Shown here: piece after piece, positions 25,337 through 36,363 of the stretch
Layout of the letters: each line of letters begins with the position of its first letter
How positions within the stretch are numbered: the stretch's first letter is position 1
From: Sycon ciliatum
Taxonomy: Eukaryota; Porifera; Calcarea; Leucosolenida; Sycettidae
Assembly (NCBI RefSeq): GCF_964019385.1
Contig: NC_088646.1
Location: forward strand, 14,957,905-15,021,904
DNA length: 64,000 nucleotides
Direction of reading: 5' to 3'
Program-made: the position numbers and the translations under genes
Notes under the pieces: model-generated
What the model was told of the DNA's origin: nothing
The model's database searches: none
What the model saw: the letters and a program-made list of their open reading frames with translations, nothing else

Positions 25337-25740
25337 ATGAATGTACATGAATGTACATGAATGTACATGAATGTACATGAATGTACATGAATGTACATTC
25401 ATGTACATTCATGTACATTCATGTACATTCATGTACATTCATGTACATTGATGAACATTGATGTTCATTTATGTACATTCATGTACATTCATTTTCATTG
25501 ATGTACATTCATGTATATTCATATACATTCATGTACATTCATGTACATTGATGTACATTCATGTACATTCATGTACATTCATGTACACTCATGTACGTTC
25601 ATGTACATTAATGTACATTCATGTACATTCATGAACATTCATGTACATATATACATGAATGTACATGAATGTACATGAATGTACATGAATGTACATGAAT
25701 GTACATGAATGTACATTCATGTACATTCATGTACATTCAT
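25337..25740. repeat. Central array edge with repeated orientation switches
   Basis: Inverted units (ATGTACATGA) occupy 25337-25396. Direct units, diverged near 25446-25500, occupy 25397-25650. Inverted units return at 25651-25710 and direct units at 25711-25740. Four orientation changes within 400 bp make this segment rich in short cruciform-capable palindromes. Confidence 0.92.
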
Positions 25741-25790
25741 ATACATGAATGAATTTCTATGGATGCAGAACATAAATTTACATATACTTT
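25741..25790. other. Short non-repetitive spacer
   Basis: About 50 bp (ATACATGAATGAATTTCTATGG through CATATACTTTATCT) do not match either neighbouring repeat well. They join the central decamer array to the right-hand 123-bp array. The equivalent junction on the left (22213/22214) is direct, without a spacer. Confidence 0.6.
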
Positions 25791-25998
25791 ATCTCTGGGG
25801 GCCTGTACGGGACACTACGGTTATCTCGGGTGCCTCTGCGGGCCTCTGCAGGCCTTTTCGAAACCTTTCCGGACTTTTCCGGACTTTCCGGACTTTTCCG
25901 GAATTTTGTCGGGGCCTCTGGGGGCCTCTACGGGACACTACGGTTCTCTGGGGTGCCTCTGCGGGCCTTTGCAGGCCTTTTCGGAGCTTTTCCGGACT

Positions 25999-28140
25999 TT
26001 TCCGGACTTTGCGGACTTTTCCGGAATTTTGTCGGGGCCTCTGGGGGCCTCTACGGTACACTACGGTTCTCTGGGGTGCCTCTGCGGGCCTCTGCAGGCC
26101 TTTTCGGAGCCTTCCGGACTTTTCCGGACTTTCCGGACTTTTCCGGAATTTTGTCGGGGCCTCTGGGGGCCTCTACGGGACACTACGGTTCTCTGGGGTG
26201 CTTCTGCGGGCCTCTGCAGGCCTTTTCGGAGCCTTCCCGGACTTTTCCGGACTTTCCGGACTTTTCCGGAAATTAATCGGGGCCTCTGGGGGCCTCTACG
26301 GGACACTACGGTTCTCTGGGGATCCTCTGCGGGCCTCTGCAGGCCTTTCGGAGCCTTTCCGGACTTTTCCGGACTTTCCGGATTTTTCCGGAATTTTGTC
26401 GGGGCCTCTGGGGGCCTCTACGGGACACTACGGTTCTCTGGGGTGCCTCTGCGGGCCTCTGCAGGCCTTTTCGGAGCCTTTCCGGACTTTTCCGGACTTT
26501 CCGGACTTTTCCGGAATTTTGTCGGGGCCTCTGGGGGCCTCTACGGGACACTACGGTTCTCTGGGGTGCCTCTGCGGGCCTCTGCAGGCCTTTTCGGAGC
26601 CTTTCCGGACTTTTCCGGACTTTCCGGCTTTTCCGGAATTTTGTCGGGGCCTCTGGGGGCCTCTACGGGACACTACGGTTCTCTGGGGTGCCTCTGCGGG
26701 CCTCTGCAGGCCTTTTCGGAGCCTTTCCGGGCTTTTCCGGACTTTCCGGACTTTCCCGGACTTTCCGGACTTTTCCGGAATTTTGTCGGGGCCTCTGGGG
26801 GCCTCTACGGGACACTACGGTTCTCTGGGGTGCCTCTGCGGGCCTCTGCAGGCCTTTTCGGAGCCTTTCCGGACTTTTCCGGACTTTCCGGACTTTTCCG
26901 GAATTTTGTCGGGGCCTCTGGGGGCCTCTACGGGACACTACGGTTCTCTGGGGTGCCTCTGCGGGCCTCTGCAGGCCTTTTCGGAGCCTTTCCGGGCTTT
27001 TCCGGACTTTCCGGACTTTTCCGGACTTTCCGGACTTTTCCGGACTTTCCGGACTTTTCCGGAATTTTGTCGGGGCCTCTGGGGGCCTCTACGGGACACT
27101 ACGGTTCTCTGGGGTGCCTCTGCGGGCCTCTGCAGGCCTTTTCGGAGCCTTTCCGGACTTTTCCGGACTTTCCGGACTTTTCCGGAATTTTGTCGGGGCC
27201 TCTGGGGGCCTCTACGGGACACTACGGTTCTCTGGGGTGCCTCTGCGGGCCTCTGCAGGCCTTTTCGGAGCCTTTCCGGACTTTTCCGGACTTTCCGGAC
27301 TTTTCCGGAATTTTGTCGGGGCCTCTGGTGGCCTCTACGGGACACTACGGTTCTCTGGGGTGCCTCTGCGGGCCTCTGCAGGCCTTTCCGTACTTTTCCG
27401 GAATTTTCCGGAATTTTGTCGGGGCCTCTGGGGGCCTCAACGGGACACCACGGTTCTCTGGGGTGCCTCTGCGGGCCTTTGCAGGCCTTTTCGGAGCCTT
27501 TCCGGACTTTTCCGGACTTTCCGGACTTTTCCGGAATTTTGTCGGGGCCTCTGGGGCCTCTACGGGACACTACGGTTCTCTGGGGTGCCTCTGCGGGCCT
27601 CTGCAGGCCTTTTCGGAGCCTTTCCGGACTTTTCCGGACTTTCCGGACTTTCCGGACTTTTCCGGAATTTTGTCGGGGCCTCTGGGGGCCTCTACGGGAC
27701 ACTACGGTTCTCTGGGGTGCCTCTGCGGGCCTCTGCAGGCCTTTTCGGAGCCTTTCCGGACTTTTCCGGACTTTCCGGACTTTTCCGGAATTTTGTCGGG
27801 GCCTCTGGGGGCCTCTACGGGACACTACGGTTCTCTGGGGTGCCTCTGCGGGCCTCTGCAGGCCTTTTCGGACCCTTTCCGGACTTTTGCGGACTTTCCG
27901 GACTTTTCCGGAATTTTGTCGGGGCCTCTGGGGGCCTCTACGGGACACTACGGTTCTCTGGGGTGCCTCTGCGGGCCTCTGCAGGCCTTTTCGGAGCCTT
28001 TCCGGGCTTTTCCGGACTTTCCGGACTTTCCGGACTTTCCGGACTTTTCCGGAATTTTGTCGGGGCCTCTGGGGGCCTCTACGGGACACTACGGTTCTCT
28101 GGGGTGCCTCTGCGGGCCTCTGCAGGCCTTTTCGGAGCCT
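25999..28140. repeat. 2142-bp direct duplication, copy 1
   Basis: This stretch matches 28641-30782 at a constant offset of 2642 bp. Private variants shared at that offset include CTACGGTACAC (26052), GAAATTAATCGGGG (26270), TGGGGATCCTCT (26317), GGTGGCCTC (27328), CCGTACTTTTCCGG (27389) and CAACGGGACACCACGG (27438). The match starts at 25999/28641 and stops at 28140/30782. I saw no difference by eye. Confidence 0.93.
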
Positions 28141-28640
28141 TTCCGGACTTTTCCGGACTTTCCGGACTTTTCCGGAATTTTGTCGGGGCCTCTGGGGGCC
28201 TCTACGGGACACTACGGTTCACTGGGGTGCCTCTGCGGGCCTCTGCAGGCCTTTTCGGAGCCTTTCCGGACTTTCCGGACTTTTCCGGACTTTCCGGACT
28301 TTTCCGGAATTTTGTCGGGGCCTCTGGGGGCCTCTACGGGACACTACGGTTCTCTGGGGTGCCTCTGCGGGCCTCTGCAGGCCTTTTCGGAGCCTTTCCG
28401 GACTTTTCCGGACTTTCCGGACTTTTCCGGAATTTTGTCGGGGCCTCTGGGGGCCTCTACGGGACACTACGGTTCTCTGGGGTGCCTCTGCGGGCCTCTG
28501 CAGGCCTTTTCGGAGCCTTTCCGGACTTTTCCGGACTTTCCGGACTTTTCCGGAATTTTGTCGGGGCCTCTGGGGGCCTCTACGGGACACTACGGTTCAC
28601 TGGGGTGCCTCTGCGGGCCTCTGCAGGCCTTTTCGGAGCC
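28045..28640 (-). repeat. Block shared in inverted form with 21005-21590
   Basis: This carries the unit with the extra TTTCCGGAC (near 28265) flanked by two GGTTCACTGGGG variants (near 28219 and 28597), mirroring the left arm. It spans the seam between the end of duplication copy 1 at 28140 and the start of copy 2 at 28641. Confidence 0.85.
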
Positions 28641-30782
28641 TTTCCGGACTTTGCGGACTTTTCCGGAATTTTGTCGGGGCCTCTGGGGGCCTCTACGGTA
28701 CACTACGGTTCTCTGGGGTGCCTCTGCGGGCCTCTGCAGGCCTTTTCGGAGCCTTCCGGACTTTTCCGGACTTTCCGGACTTTTCCGGAATTTTGTCGGG
28801 GCCTCTGGGGGCCTCTACGGGACACTACGGTTCTCTGGGGTGCTTCTGCGGGCCTCTGCAGGCCTTTTCGGAGCCTTCCCGGACTTTTCCGGACTTTCCG
28901 GACTTTTCCGGAAATTAATCGGGGCCTCTGGGGGCCTCTACGGGACACTACGGTTCTCTGGGGATCCTCTGCGGGCCTCTGCAGGCCTTTCGGAGCCTTT
29001 CCGGACTTTTCCGGACTTTCCGGATTTTTCCGGAATTTTGTCGGGGCCTCTGGGGGCCTCTACGGGACACTACGGTTCTCTGGGGTGCCTCTGCGGGCCT
29101 CTGCAGGCCTTTTCGGAGCCTTTCCGGACTTTTCCGGACTTTCCGGACTTTTCCGGAATTTTGTCGGGGCCTCTGGGGGCCTCTACGGGACACTACGGTT
29201 CTCTGGGGTGCCTCTGCGGGCCTCTGCAGGCCTTTTCGGAGCCTTTCCGGACTTTTCCGGACTTTCCGGCTTTTCCGGAATTTTGTCGGGGCCTCTGGGG
29301 GCCTCTACGGGACACTACGGTTCTCTGGGGTGCCTCTGCGGGCCTCTGCAGGCCTTTTCGGAGCCTTTCCGGGCTTTTCCGGACTTTCCGGACTTTCCCG
29401 GACTTTCCGGACTTTTCCGGAATTTTGTCGGGGCCTCTGGGGGCCTCTACGGGACACTACGGTTCTCTGGGGTGCCTCTGCGGGCCTCTGCAGGCCTTTT
29501 CGGAGCCTTTCCGGACTTTTCCGGACTTTCCGGACTTTTCCGGAATTTTGTCGGGGCCTCTGGGGGCCTCTACGGGACACTACGGTTCTCTGGGGTGCCT
29601 CTGCGGGCCTCTGCAGGCCTTTTCGGAGCCTTTCCGGGCTTTTCCGGACTTTCCGGACTTTTCCGGACTTTCCGGACTTTTCCGGACTTTCCGGACTTTT
29701 CCGGAATTTTGTCGGGGCCTCTGGGGGCCTCTACGGGACACTACGGTTCTCTGGGGTGCCTCTGCGGGCCTCTGCAGGCCTTTTCGGAGCCTTTCCGGAC
29801 TTTTCCGGACTTTCCGGACTTTTCCGGAATTTTGTCGGGGCCTCTGGGGGCCTCTACGGGACACTACGGTTCTCTGGGGTGCCTCTGCGGGCCTCTGCAG
29901 GCCTTTTCGGAGCCTTTCCGGACTTTTCCGGACTTTCCGGACTTTTCCGGAATTTTGTCGGGGCCTCTGGTGGCCTCTACGGGACACTACGGTTCTCTGG
30001 GGTGCCTCTGCGGGCCTCTGCAGGCCTTTCCGTACTTTTCCGGAATTTTCCGGAATTTTGTCGGGGCCTCTGGGGGCCTCAACGGGACACCACGGTTCTC
30101 TGGGGTGCCTCTGCGGGCCTTTGCAGGCCTTTTCGGAGCCTTTCCGGACTTTTCCGGACTTTCCGGACTTTTCCGGAATTTTGTCGGGGCCTCTGGGGCC
30201 TCTACGGGACACTACGGTTCTCTGGGGTGCCTCTGCGGGCCTCTGCAGGCCTTTTCGGAGCCTTTCCGGACTTTTCCGGACTTTCCGGACTTTCCGGACT
30301 TTTCCGGAATTTTGTCGGGGCCTCTGGGGGCCTCTACGGGACACTACGGTTCTCTGGGGTGCCTCTGCGGGCCTCTGCAGGCCTTTTCGGAGCCTTTCCG
30401 GACTTTTCCGGACTTTCCGGACTTTTCCGGAATTTTGTCGGGGCCTCTGGGGGCCTCTACGGGACACTACGGTTCTCTGGGGTGCCTCTGCGGGCCTCTG
30501 CAGGCCTTTTCGGACCCTTTCCGGACTTTTGCGGACTTTCCGGACTTTTCCGGAATTTTGTCGGGGCCTCTGGGGGCCTCTACGGGACACTACGGTTCTC
30601 TGGGGTGCCTCTGCGGGCCTCTGCAGGCCTTTTCGGAGCCTTTCCGGGCTTTTCCGGACTTTCCGGACTTTCCGGACTTTCCGGACTTTTCCGGAATTTT
30701 GTCGGGGCCTCTGGGGGCCTCTACGGGACACTACGGTTCTCTGGGGTGCCTCTGCGGGCCTCTGCAGGCCTTTTCGGAGCCT
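28641..30782. repeat. 2142-bp direct duplication, copy 2
   Basis: Second copy of 25999-28140. Its right end at 30782 coincides exactly with the abrupt change from 123-bp repeats to the simple decamer array (CGGAGCCTCTGCGGATC). The duplication breakpoint and the array boundary are therefore the same event or the same fragile site. Confidence 0.93.
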
Positions 30783-33700
30783 CTGCGGATCTCTGCGGGG
30801 CCTCTACGGGCCTTTGCGGCCCTCTACGAGGCGTCTGCGGGCCTCTGCGGACCTCTGCGGATCTCTGCGGGGCCTTTCCGGCCTTTGCGGTCCTCTACGG
30901 AGGGTCTGCGGGCCTCTACGGGCCTTTGCGAAGACTTTCCGGGCTTTTGCGCGCCTCTGCGGGGCTCTGCGGGCCTCTGCGGGCCTCAGCGGGCCTCTGC
31001 GGACCTCTGCGGACCTCTGCGGGGCGTTTGGGGCCTGTTCGGGCCTCTGCGGCCCTGTGCGGGCCCCTGCGGGCTGTGCGGAGCCTCTGTGGGCTTCTGC
31101 GGGCCTCTGCGGACCTCTGCGGACCACTGCGGGGCCTCTGTGGGCCTCTGCGGGCCTTTGGGAGACCTCTGCGGGCCTCTGGGGGCCTTTGCGATGCCTC
31201 TGCGGGCGTCTACGGGCCTCTGCGGGCCTTTGCGGCGCTTCTGCAGGCCTCTGCGGGCGTCTGCGGAGCCGCTGCGGGTCTCTGTGGGCCTTTGCGGGTT
31301 CTCTGCAGGGCCTCTGCGACCCTCTTCGGGGATCTTCGGGCCTCTGCGGGGCCGCTGCGGGTCTCTGCTGACCTCTGCAGGGCCTCTGCGGGCTTCTACG
31401 GGCCTCTGCGGACCTCTGCGGACTTCTGCGGGGCCTCTGCGGGCCTCTGCAGGCCTCTGCGGGCCTTTACGGGACCTCTGCGGGCCTCTGCCGGCCTTTT
31501 TGGAGCCTCTGGCCTCTGCGGGCCTTTGCGGGGCTTCTGCGGGCCTCTACGGGCCTCTGCGCAGTCGCTGCGGTTCCCTGCGGACCTCTGCGAGGCCTCT
31601 GCGGGCTTCTGCGGACCTCTGCGGGCCTTTGCGGGCCTTTGCAGAGCCTTCCCGGACTTTTGCGGGCCTCTGCGGGGCTCTGCGGCATCCGCGGGCCTTT
31701 GCGGGGCCTTTGCGGGGCCTCTGCGGGCCTCTGCGGGCCTTTGCGGGTCTTTACGGGGCTTCGACGGGCCTCTGCAAGCCTCTGCGAGCCTTTGCGGAGC
31801 CTTTCCGGACTTTTGCGGGCCTCTGCGGGCCTCTGCGGGCCTCTGCGCGCCTCTGCGGGCCTTTGCGGGGCCTCTGCGGGCCTTTGCGGGGCTTCTCCGG
31901 GCCTCTGCGGGCCTTTGTGGTGCCTTTCCGAACTTTTGCAGGCCTCTGCGGCCCTCTGCGGGCCTTTGCGGGGCCTCTGCAGGCCTCTGCGGGCCTTTGC
32001 AGGCCTTTGCGGGGCTTCTGCGGGCCTCTTCGAGCCTTTGCGGAGCTTTTCAGGACTTTTGCGGGCCTCTGCGGGCCTCTGCGGGTCTCTGCGGGCCTCT
32101 GCGGGCCTCTGCGGGGCTTTGCGGAGCCTATGCGGGCCTCCGCGGGCCTTTGCGGGGCTTCTGCTGGCCTCTGCGGGCCTTTGCGGAGCCTTCCCGAAGT
32201 TTTGTGGGCCTCTGCTGGCCTTTGCAGGCCCCTGCGGGCCTCTGCGGGCATCTGCGGACCTCTCCGGACCTCTGCGGGGCCTCTGCGGACCTCTGCGGGC
32301 CTGTGCGGGCCTCTGCGGGCCTCTGTGGGCCTCTTCGGGCCTCTGCGGGCCTCTGCGGGCAGTTGCTGAGCCTCTGCGGGCTTCTGCGGGCCTCTGCGGG
32401 CCTCTGCGGACCTTTGCGGGGCCTCTGCGGGCCTCTGCGGGCCTTTGCGGGCCTTTGCGGGGCTTCTGCGGGCCTCTGCGGGCCTTTGCGGGCCTCTGCG
32501 GGCCTTTGCGGGCCTCTTCGGAGCCTTTCCGGACCTTTGGGGGCTTCTGCGGGCCTCTGCGGGGCTCTGCGGGGCTCTGCGGGCCTTCGCGGTGCCTCTG
32601 CGGGCCTCTGCGGGCCTCTGCGGGCCTCTGCGGGCCTTTGTGGGGCCTCTACGAGCCTCTGCGGGCCTTTGCAGGCCTTTGCGGGGCTTCTGCGGGCCTC
32701 TGCGGGTCTTTGCGGAGCCTTTCCGGACTTTTGCGGGCATCTGCGGGCCTCTGCGGGGCTCTGCCGGCCTCTGTGGGCCTCTGCGGGCCTTGTATAGGCC
32801 TCTTCGGGCCTCTGCGGGCCTTTGCGGAGCCTTCCCCGACTTTTGCTTGCCTCTGCGGGGCTCTGCGGGACTCTGCGGGCCTTTGCGGAGCCTTCCCCGA
32901 CTTTTGCTGGCCTCTGCGGGGCTCTGCGGGCCTCTGCGGGCCTCCGTGGGCCTATGCGGGGCTTCTGCGAGCCTCTGCGGGCCTTTGCGGAGCCTTTCCG
33001 GACTTTTGCGGTCCTCTGCGGGCCTCTGCAGGCCTTTGCAGGCCTCTGCGGGCCTCTGCGGGCATCTGCGGACCTCTGCGGACCTCTGCGGGCCTTTGCG
33101 GGGCCTCTGCAGGCCTCTGCGGGCCTTTGCGGGCCTTTGCGGGCCTTTGCGGGGCTTCTGCGGGCCTCTGCGGGCCTTTGCGGACCCCTGCGGGCCTTTG
33201 CGGGCCTCTTCGGAGCCTTTCCGGACCTTCGGGGGCTTCTGCGGGCCTCTGCGGGGCTCTGCGGGGCTCTGCGGGCCTCTGCGGGCCTTTGCGGGGCCTC
33301 TGCGGGCCTCTGCGTACCTCTGCGGACCTCTGCGGGGCCTCTGCGGACCTCTGCGGGCCTCTGCGGGCCTTTGCGGGGCCTCTGCGAGCCTCTGTGGGCA
33401 TTTGCGGGCCTTTGCGGGCCTTTGCGGGGTTTCTGCGCGCCTCTGCGGGACTTTGCGGGCCTCTGCGGGCCTTTGCGGGCCTCTTCGGAGCCTTTCCGGA
33501 CCTTTGGGGGCTTCTGCGGGCCTCTGCGGGGCTCTGCGGGGCTCTGCAGGCCTCTGCGGGCCTTCGCGGGACCTCTGCGGGCCTCTGCGGGCCTCTGCAG
33601 GCCTCTGCGGGCCTCTGCGGGCCTTTGTGGGGCCTCTGCGAGCCTCTGCGGGCCTTTGCGGGCCTTTGCGGGACTTCTGCGGGCCTCTGCAGGTCTTTCC

Positions 33701-34063
33701 GGAGCCTTTCCGGACTTTTGCGGGCATCTGCGGGCCTCAGCGGGGCTCTGCCGGCCTCTGTGGGCCTCTGCGGGCCTCTTCGGGCCTCTTCGGGCCTCTG
33801 CGGGCCTCTGCGGGCCTTTGCGGAGCCTTCCCCGACTTTTGCTAGCCTCTGCGGGGCTCTGCGGGCCTCTGCGGGCCTCCGCGGGCCTTTGCGGGGCTTC
33901 TGCGAGCCTCTGCGGGCCTTTGCGGAGCCTTTCCGGACTTTTGCGGTCCTCTCCGGGCATCTGCGGGGCTCTGCGGGCCTCTGCGGGCTTCTGCGGACCT
34001 CTGCAGACCTCTGCGGGGCCTCTGCGGGCCTCTGCGGGCCTCTGCGGACCTGTGCGGAGCCTC
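30783..34063 (-). repeat. GC-rich decamer array, right arm (inverted)
   Basis: Tandem CTGCGGGCCT units, the reverse complement of the left-arm decamer, about 330 copies by length. Multi-decamer blocks recur. One is TTCGGAGCCTTTCCGGACC followed by GGGGGCTTCTGCGGG, near 32518, 33208 and 33485. Another is GGAGCCTTCCCCGACTTTTGC, near 32826, 32887 and 33822. The array ends at about 34063, where CGGAGCCTCTGCTGTGCTCTG passes into SatB. Long + frames (for example 31639-34140) are stop-free by composition. Confidence 0.97.
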
Positions 34064-35986
34064 TGCTGTGCTCTGTATGTTACTTTCCAGAAAATTCGGC
34101 CACAGATTGCCCCCACACGGACTCCCTGTGCTTTCCATGATTTTCAACGAACTCCAGATAATTATCACGACCCACACGAATTCGCTGTGCTCTTCATGTT
34201 TTTCAGGGATAATACTATTACAGATAGCGCCCCACACGGATTGACTTTGTTCTTGATGTTCTTTTTCATGGAAATCGGGCCACAGATGGACCCCACACGG
34301 ATTTGCTGTGGTCTCCATGATTCTCAAGGAATTCACAGATAGCGCTCCACACGGATTCTCTGTGCTTTGCATGTTCCTTTTCAGGACAATCGTTCCACAG
34401 ATGCCCCCACACGGATTCACTGTGCTCTGCATGTTCTTTTTCGGGGAAAGTGAGCCACAGTTGGACCCCACACGGATTTGATGTGCTCTCCATGATTATC
34501 AAGGAAATTCACAGACAGCGCCCAACATGGATTTTCTGTGCTTTGTACAATGCATGTTCCCTTTCAGGAAAATCGGTGCACAGATGCCCCCACACGGATT
34601 CGCTGTGTTCTTCATGCTTTTCAACGAAATTCACAGATAGCGCCCCACACGGATTCGCTGTGCTCTGTCTGCTATTTTTCAGGAAAATCAGGCCACAGAT
34701 TCCCCCCACACGGATTCGCTGTGCTCTTCATGATTTTCAACGAAACTCACAGATTGCGCCCCACACGAATTTGATGTGCTCTTCATGTTTTTCTGGGATA
34801 ATCACAGATAGCGCCGAACACGGATTCACCGTACTCTTCATGATTTCCAAAGGAATCCACAGATTGTGCACCACACGGATTCGCTGTCCTCTTCATGATT
34901 TTCGGGGAAATTCCCAGATAGCGCCCCACTCGGATTCTCTGTGCTTTGCATGTTCCTTTTCTGGAGTGTGGGACCGCAGATGCTCCCACACGGATTCGCT
35001 GTGCTCTTCATGCTACTTCACGGAACTCACAGATTGCGCCCCACACGGATTTGATGTGCTCTTCATGTTTTTCAGGGATAATCACAGATAACCCCCACAC
35101 GGATTCACTGTGCTCTTCATGATTTCCAACGAAATCCACAGATTGCGCCCCGCACGGATTCGCTGTCCTCTTCATGTTTTTCAAGGAAATTCACATATAG
35201 CGCCCAACACGGATTTTCTGTGCTTTGTATGTTCCTTTTCAAGAAAATTGGTCCGCAGATGCCCCCTACACGGATTCTCTGTGCTCTTCATGATTTTCAA
35301 CGAAAATCACATATTGCGCCCCACACGGATTTATTGTGCTCTTCATGTTTTTCAGGGAAATTCACAGATTGCGCCCCACACGGATTCGCTGTGCTCTGTA
35401 TGTTCTTTGTCAGGAAAATCGGGCCACAAATTGACCCCACACGGATTTGCTGTGCTCTCTATGAATATCTAGGAAATTCACCGATAGCGCCCCACACGGA
35501 TTGGCTGTGCTCTGACTTCTTTTTCCATGATTATCTAGTAAATTCGCAGATAGCGCCCCACACGGATTCTCTGTGCTTTGTATGTTCCTTTTCAGAATAA
35601 TCGGTCCGCAGAGGCCCCCACACGGATTCGCTGTGCTCTTCATGATTTTCAACGAAACGCACATATTGCGCCCCACACGAATTTGATGTGCTCTTCATGT
35701 TTTTCTGGGATATTCACAGATAGCGCCACACACGGATTCTCTGTACTCGGCATGTTCTTTTTGCGGGAAATCGGGCCACAGATTGAACCCACACGAATTT
35801 GCTGTGACCTCCATGACTATCAAGTAAATTCACAGATAGCGCCCCACAGGGATTCTCTGTGCTTTGTATGTTCCTTTTCAGAAAAATCGGTTCACAGATG
35901 CCCCACACGGATTGGCTGGTCTCTTCATGATTTTCAAGGAAATTCACAGAATGATAACGCCCCACACGGATTCGCTGTGCTCTTCA
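34064..35986 (+). repeat. SatB satellite array, segment 1
   Basis: A second satellite family with units of about 55 bp (CACACGGATTCGCTGTGCTC, TTCATGATTTTCAACGAAAC, TCACAGATTGCGCCC) alternating irregularly with units of about 61 bp (CACACGGATT, CTGTGCTCTGTATGTTC, TTTTTCAGGAAAATCGGGCC, ACAGATTGACCCC). The landmark CACACGGATT lies at 34591, 34646, 34707 and 34762, giving spacings of 55, 61 and 55. It has no counterpart in the left arm. Short open frames rich in APHTDSLCS are repeat translations. The name SatB is mine. Confidence 0.95.
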
Positions 35987-36363
35987 GATTCTGTTACAGA
36001 TCACAACTCTGTCGGGGTGCAAACCCCACCAATTGACTGCCTTCTCCAAATCCACAAATTTACACAAAGTGGCAAGCCAGCCCTCGTCCTACATGAAAAA
36101 CACGTGCATTCCCAATGCATTCACGCCATTCGATCGATTTTCTACTGTGATACCCCGCGGACACACCAGCTGTGCTCCAGATTCAGAACTTTTTCAGGCC
36201 CTCTCGTAGGTAGCACGGAACTGCACACCGCATCATCTATCGACCCTTCGAAAATTCTTAGACAACTTTTCACCTGTCCAAGACATGCCACGGTCTTCAT
36301 AGGAGTTATCAGAGGCTGTCTAATTTTTTTTATTTATCCCACAGAGAAGCGGCAATGAAATAT
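35987..36363. mobile_element. 377-bp non-satellite insertion, family unknown
   Basis: A stretch without SatB similarity interrupts the array. The 13 bp before it (35974-35986) and the 13 bp after it (36364-36376) are the same, GCTGTGCTCTTCA, and each belongs to a SatB unit. Because SatB is itself repetitive, this could be a target-site duplication or simply two satellite units. No terminal inverted repeats are evident. A T-rich run (CTAATTTTTTTTATTTATCC) lies near 36330. No coding region is recognised. Confidence 0.55.

Larger units (their letters stand above)
25791..30782 (-). repeat. 123-bp higher-order repeat, right arm (inverted)
   Basis: About 40 units in the opposite orientation to 19800-22213, with landmarks GGGGCCTCTGGGGGCCTCTACGGG, TACGGTTCTCTGGGGTGCC, AGGCCTTTTCGGAGCC and TTTTCCGGAATTTTGTC. 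Unit length varies through gain or loss of TTCCGGACTT pieces. Single-base changes in spacing (GCCTTCCGG versus GCCTTTCCGG near 26107, CTTTTCGG versus CTTTCGG near 26345) alter the frame. All three + frames stay open for up to about 1890 codons (25759-31371, 26688-32369) because no frame of the unit holds a stop. The peptide lacks recognisable domains and I do not call a gene. Confidence 0.97.

Noticed and set aside
22214-25740. Possible CRISPR array because of short regular repeats
   Set aside because: Contiguous 10-bp units with no unique spacers, in eukaryotic satellite context.
25759-31371. Open frame of about 1870 codons on + through the inverted 123-bp array
   Set aside because: 123 is divisible by 3, but single-base indels between units shift the frame. 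The protein simply moves among three equally open repeat readings, and the frame begins in an unrelated repeat.
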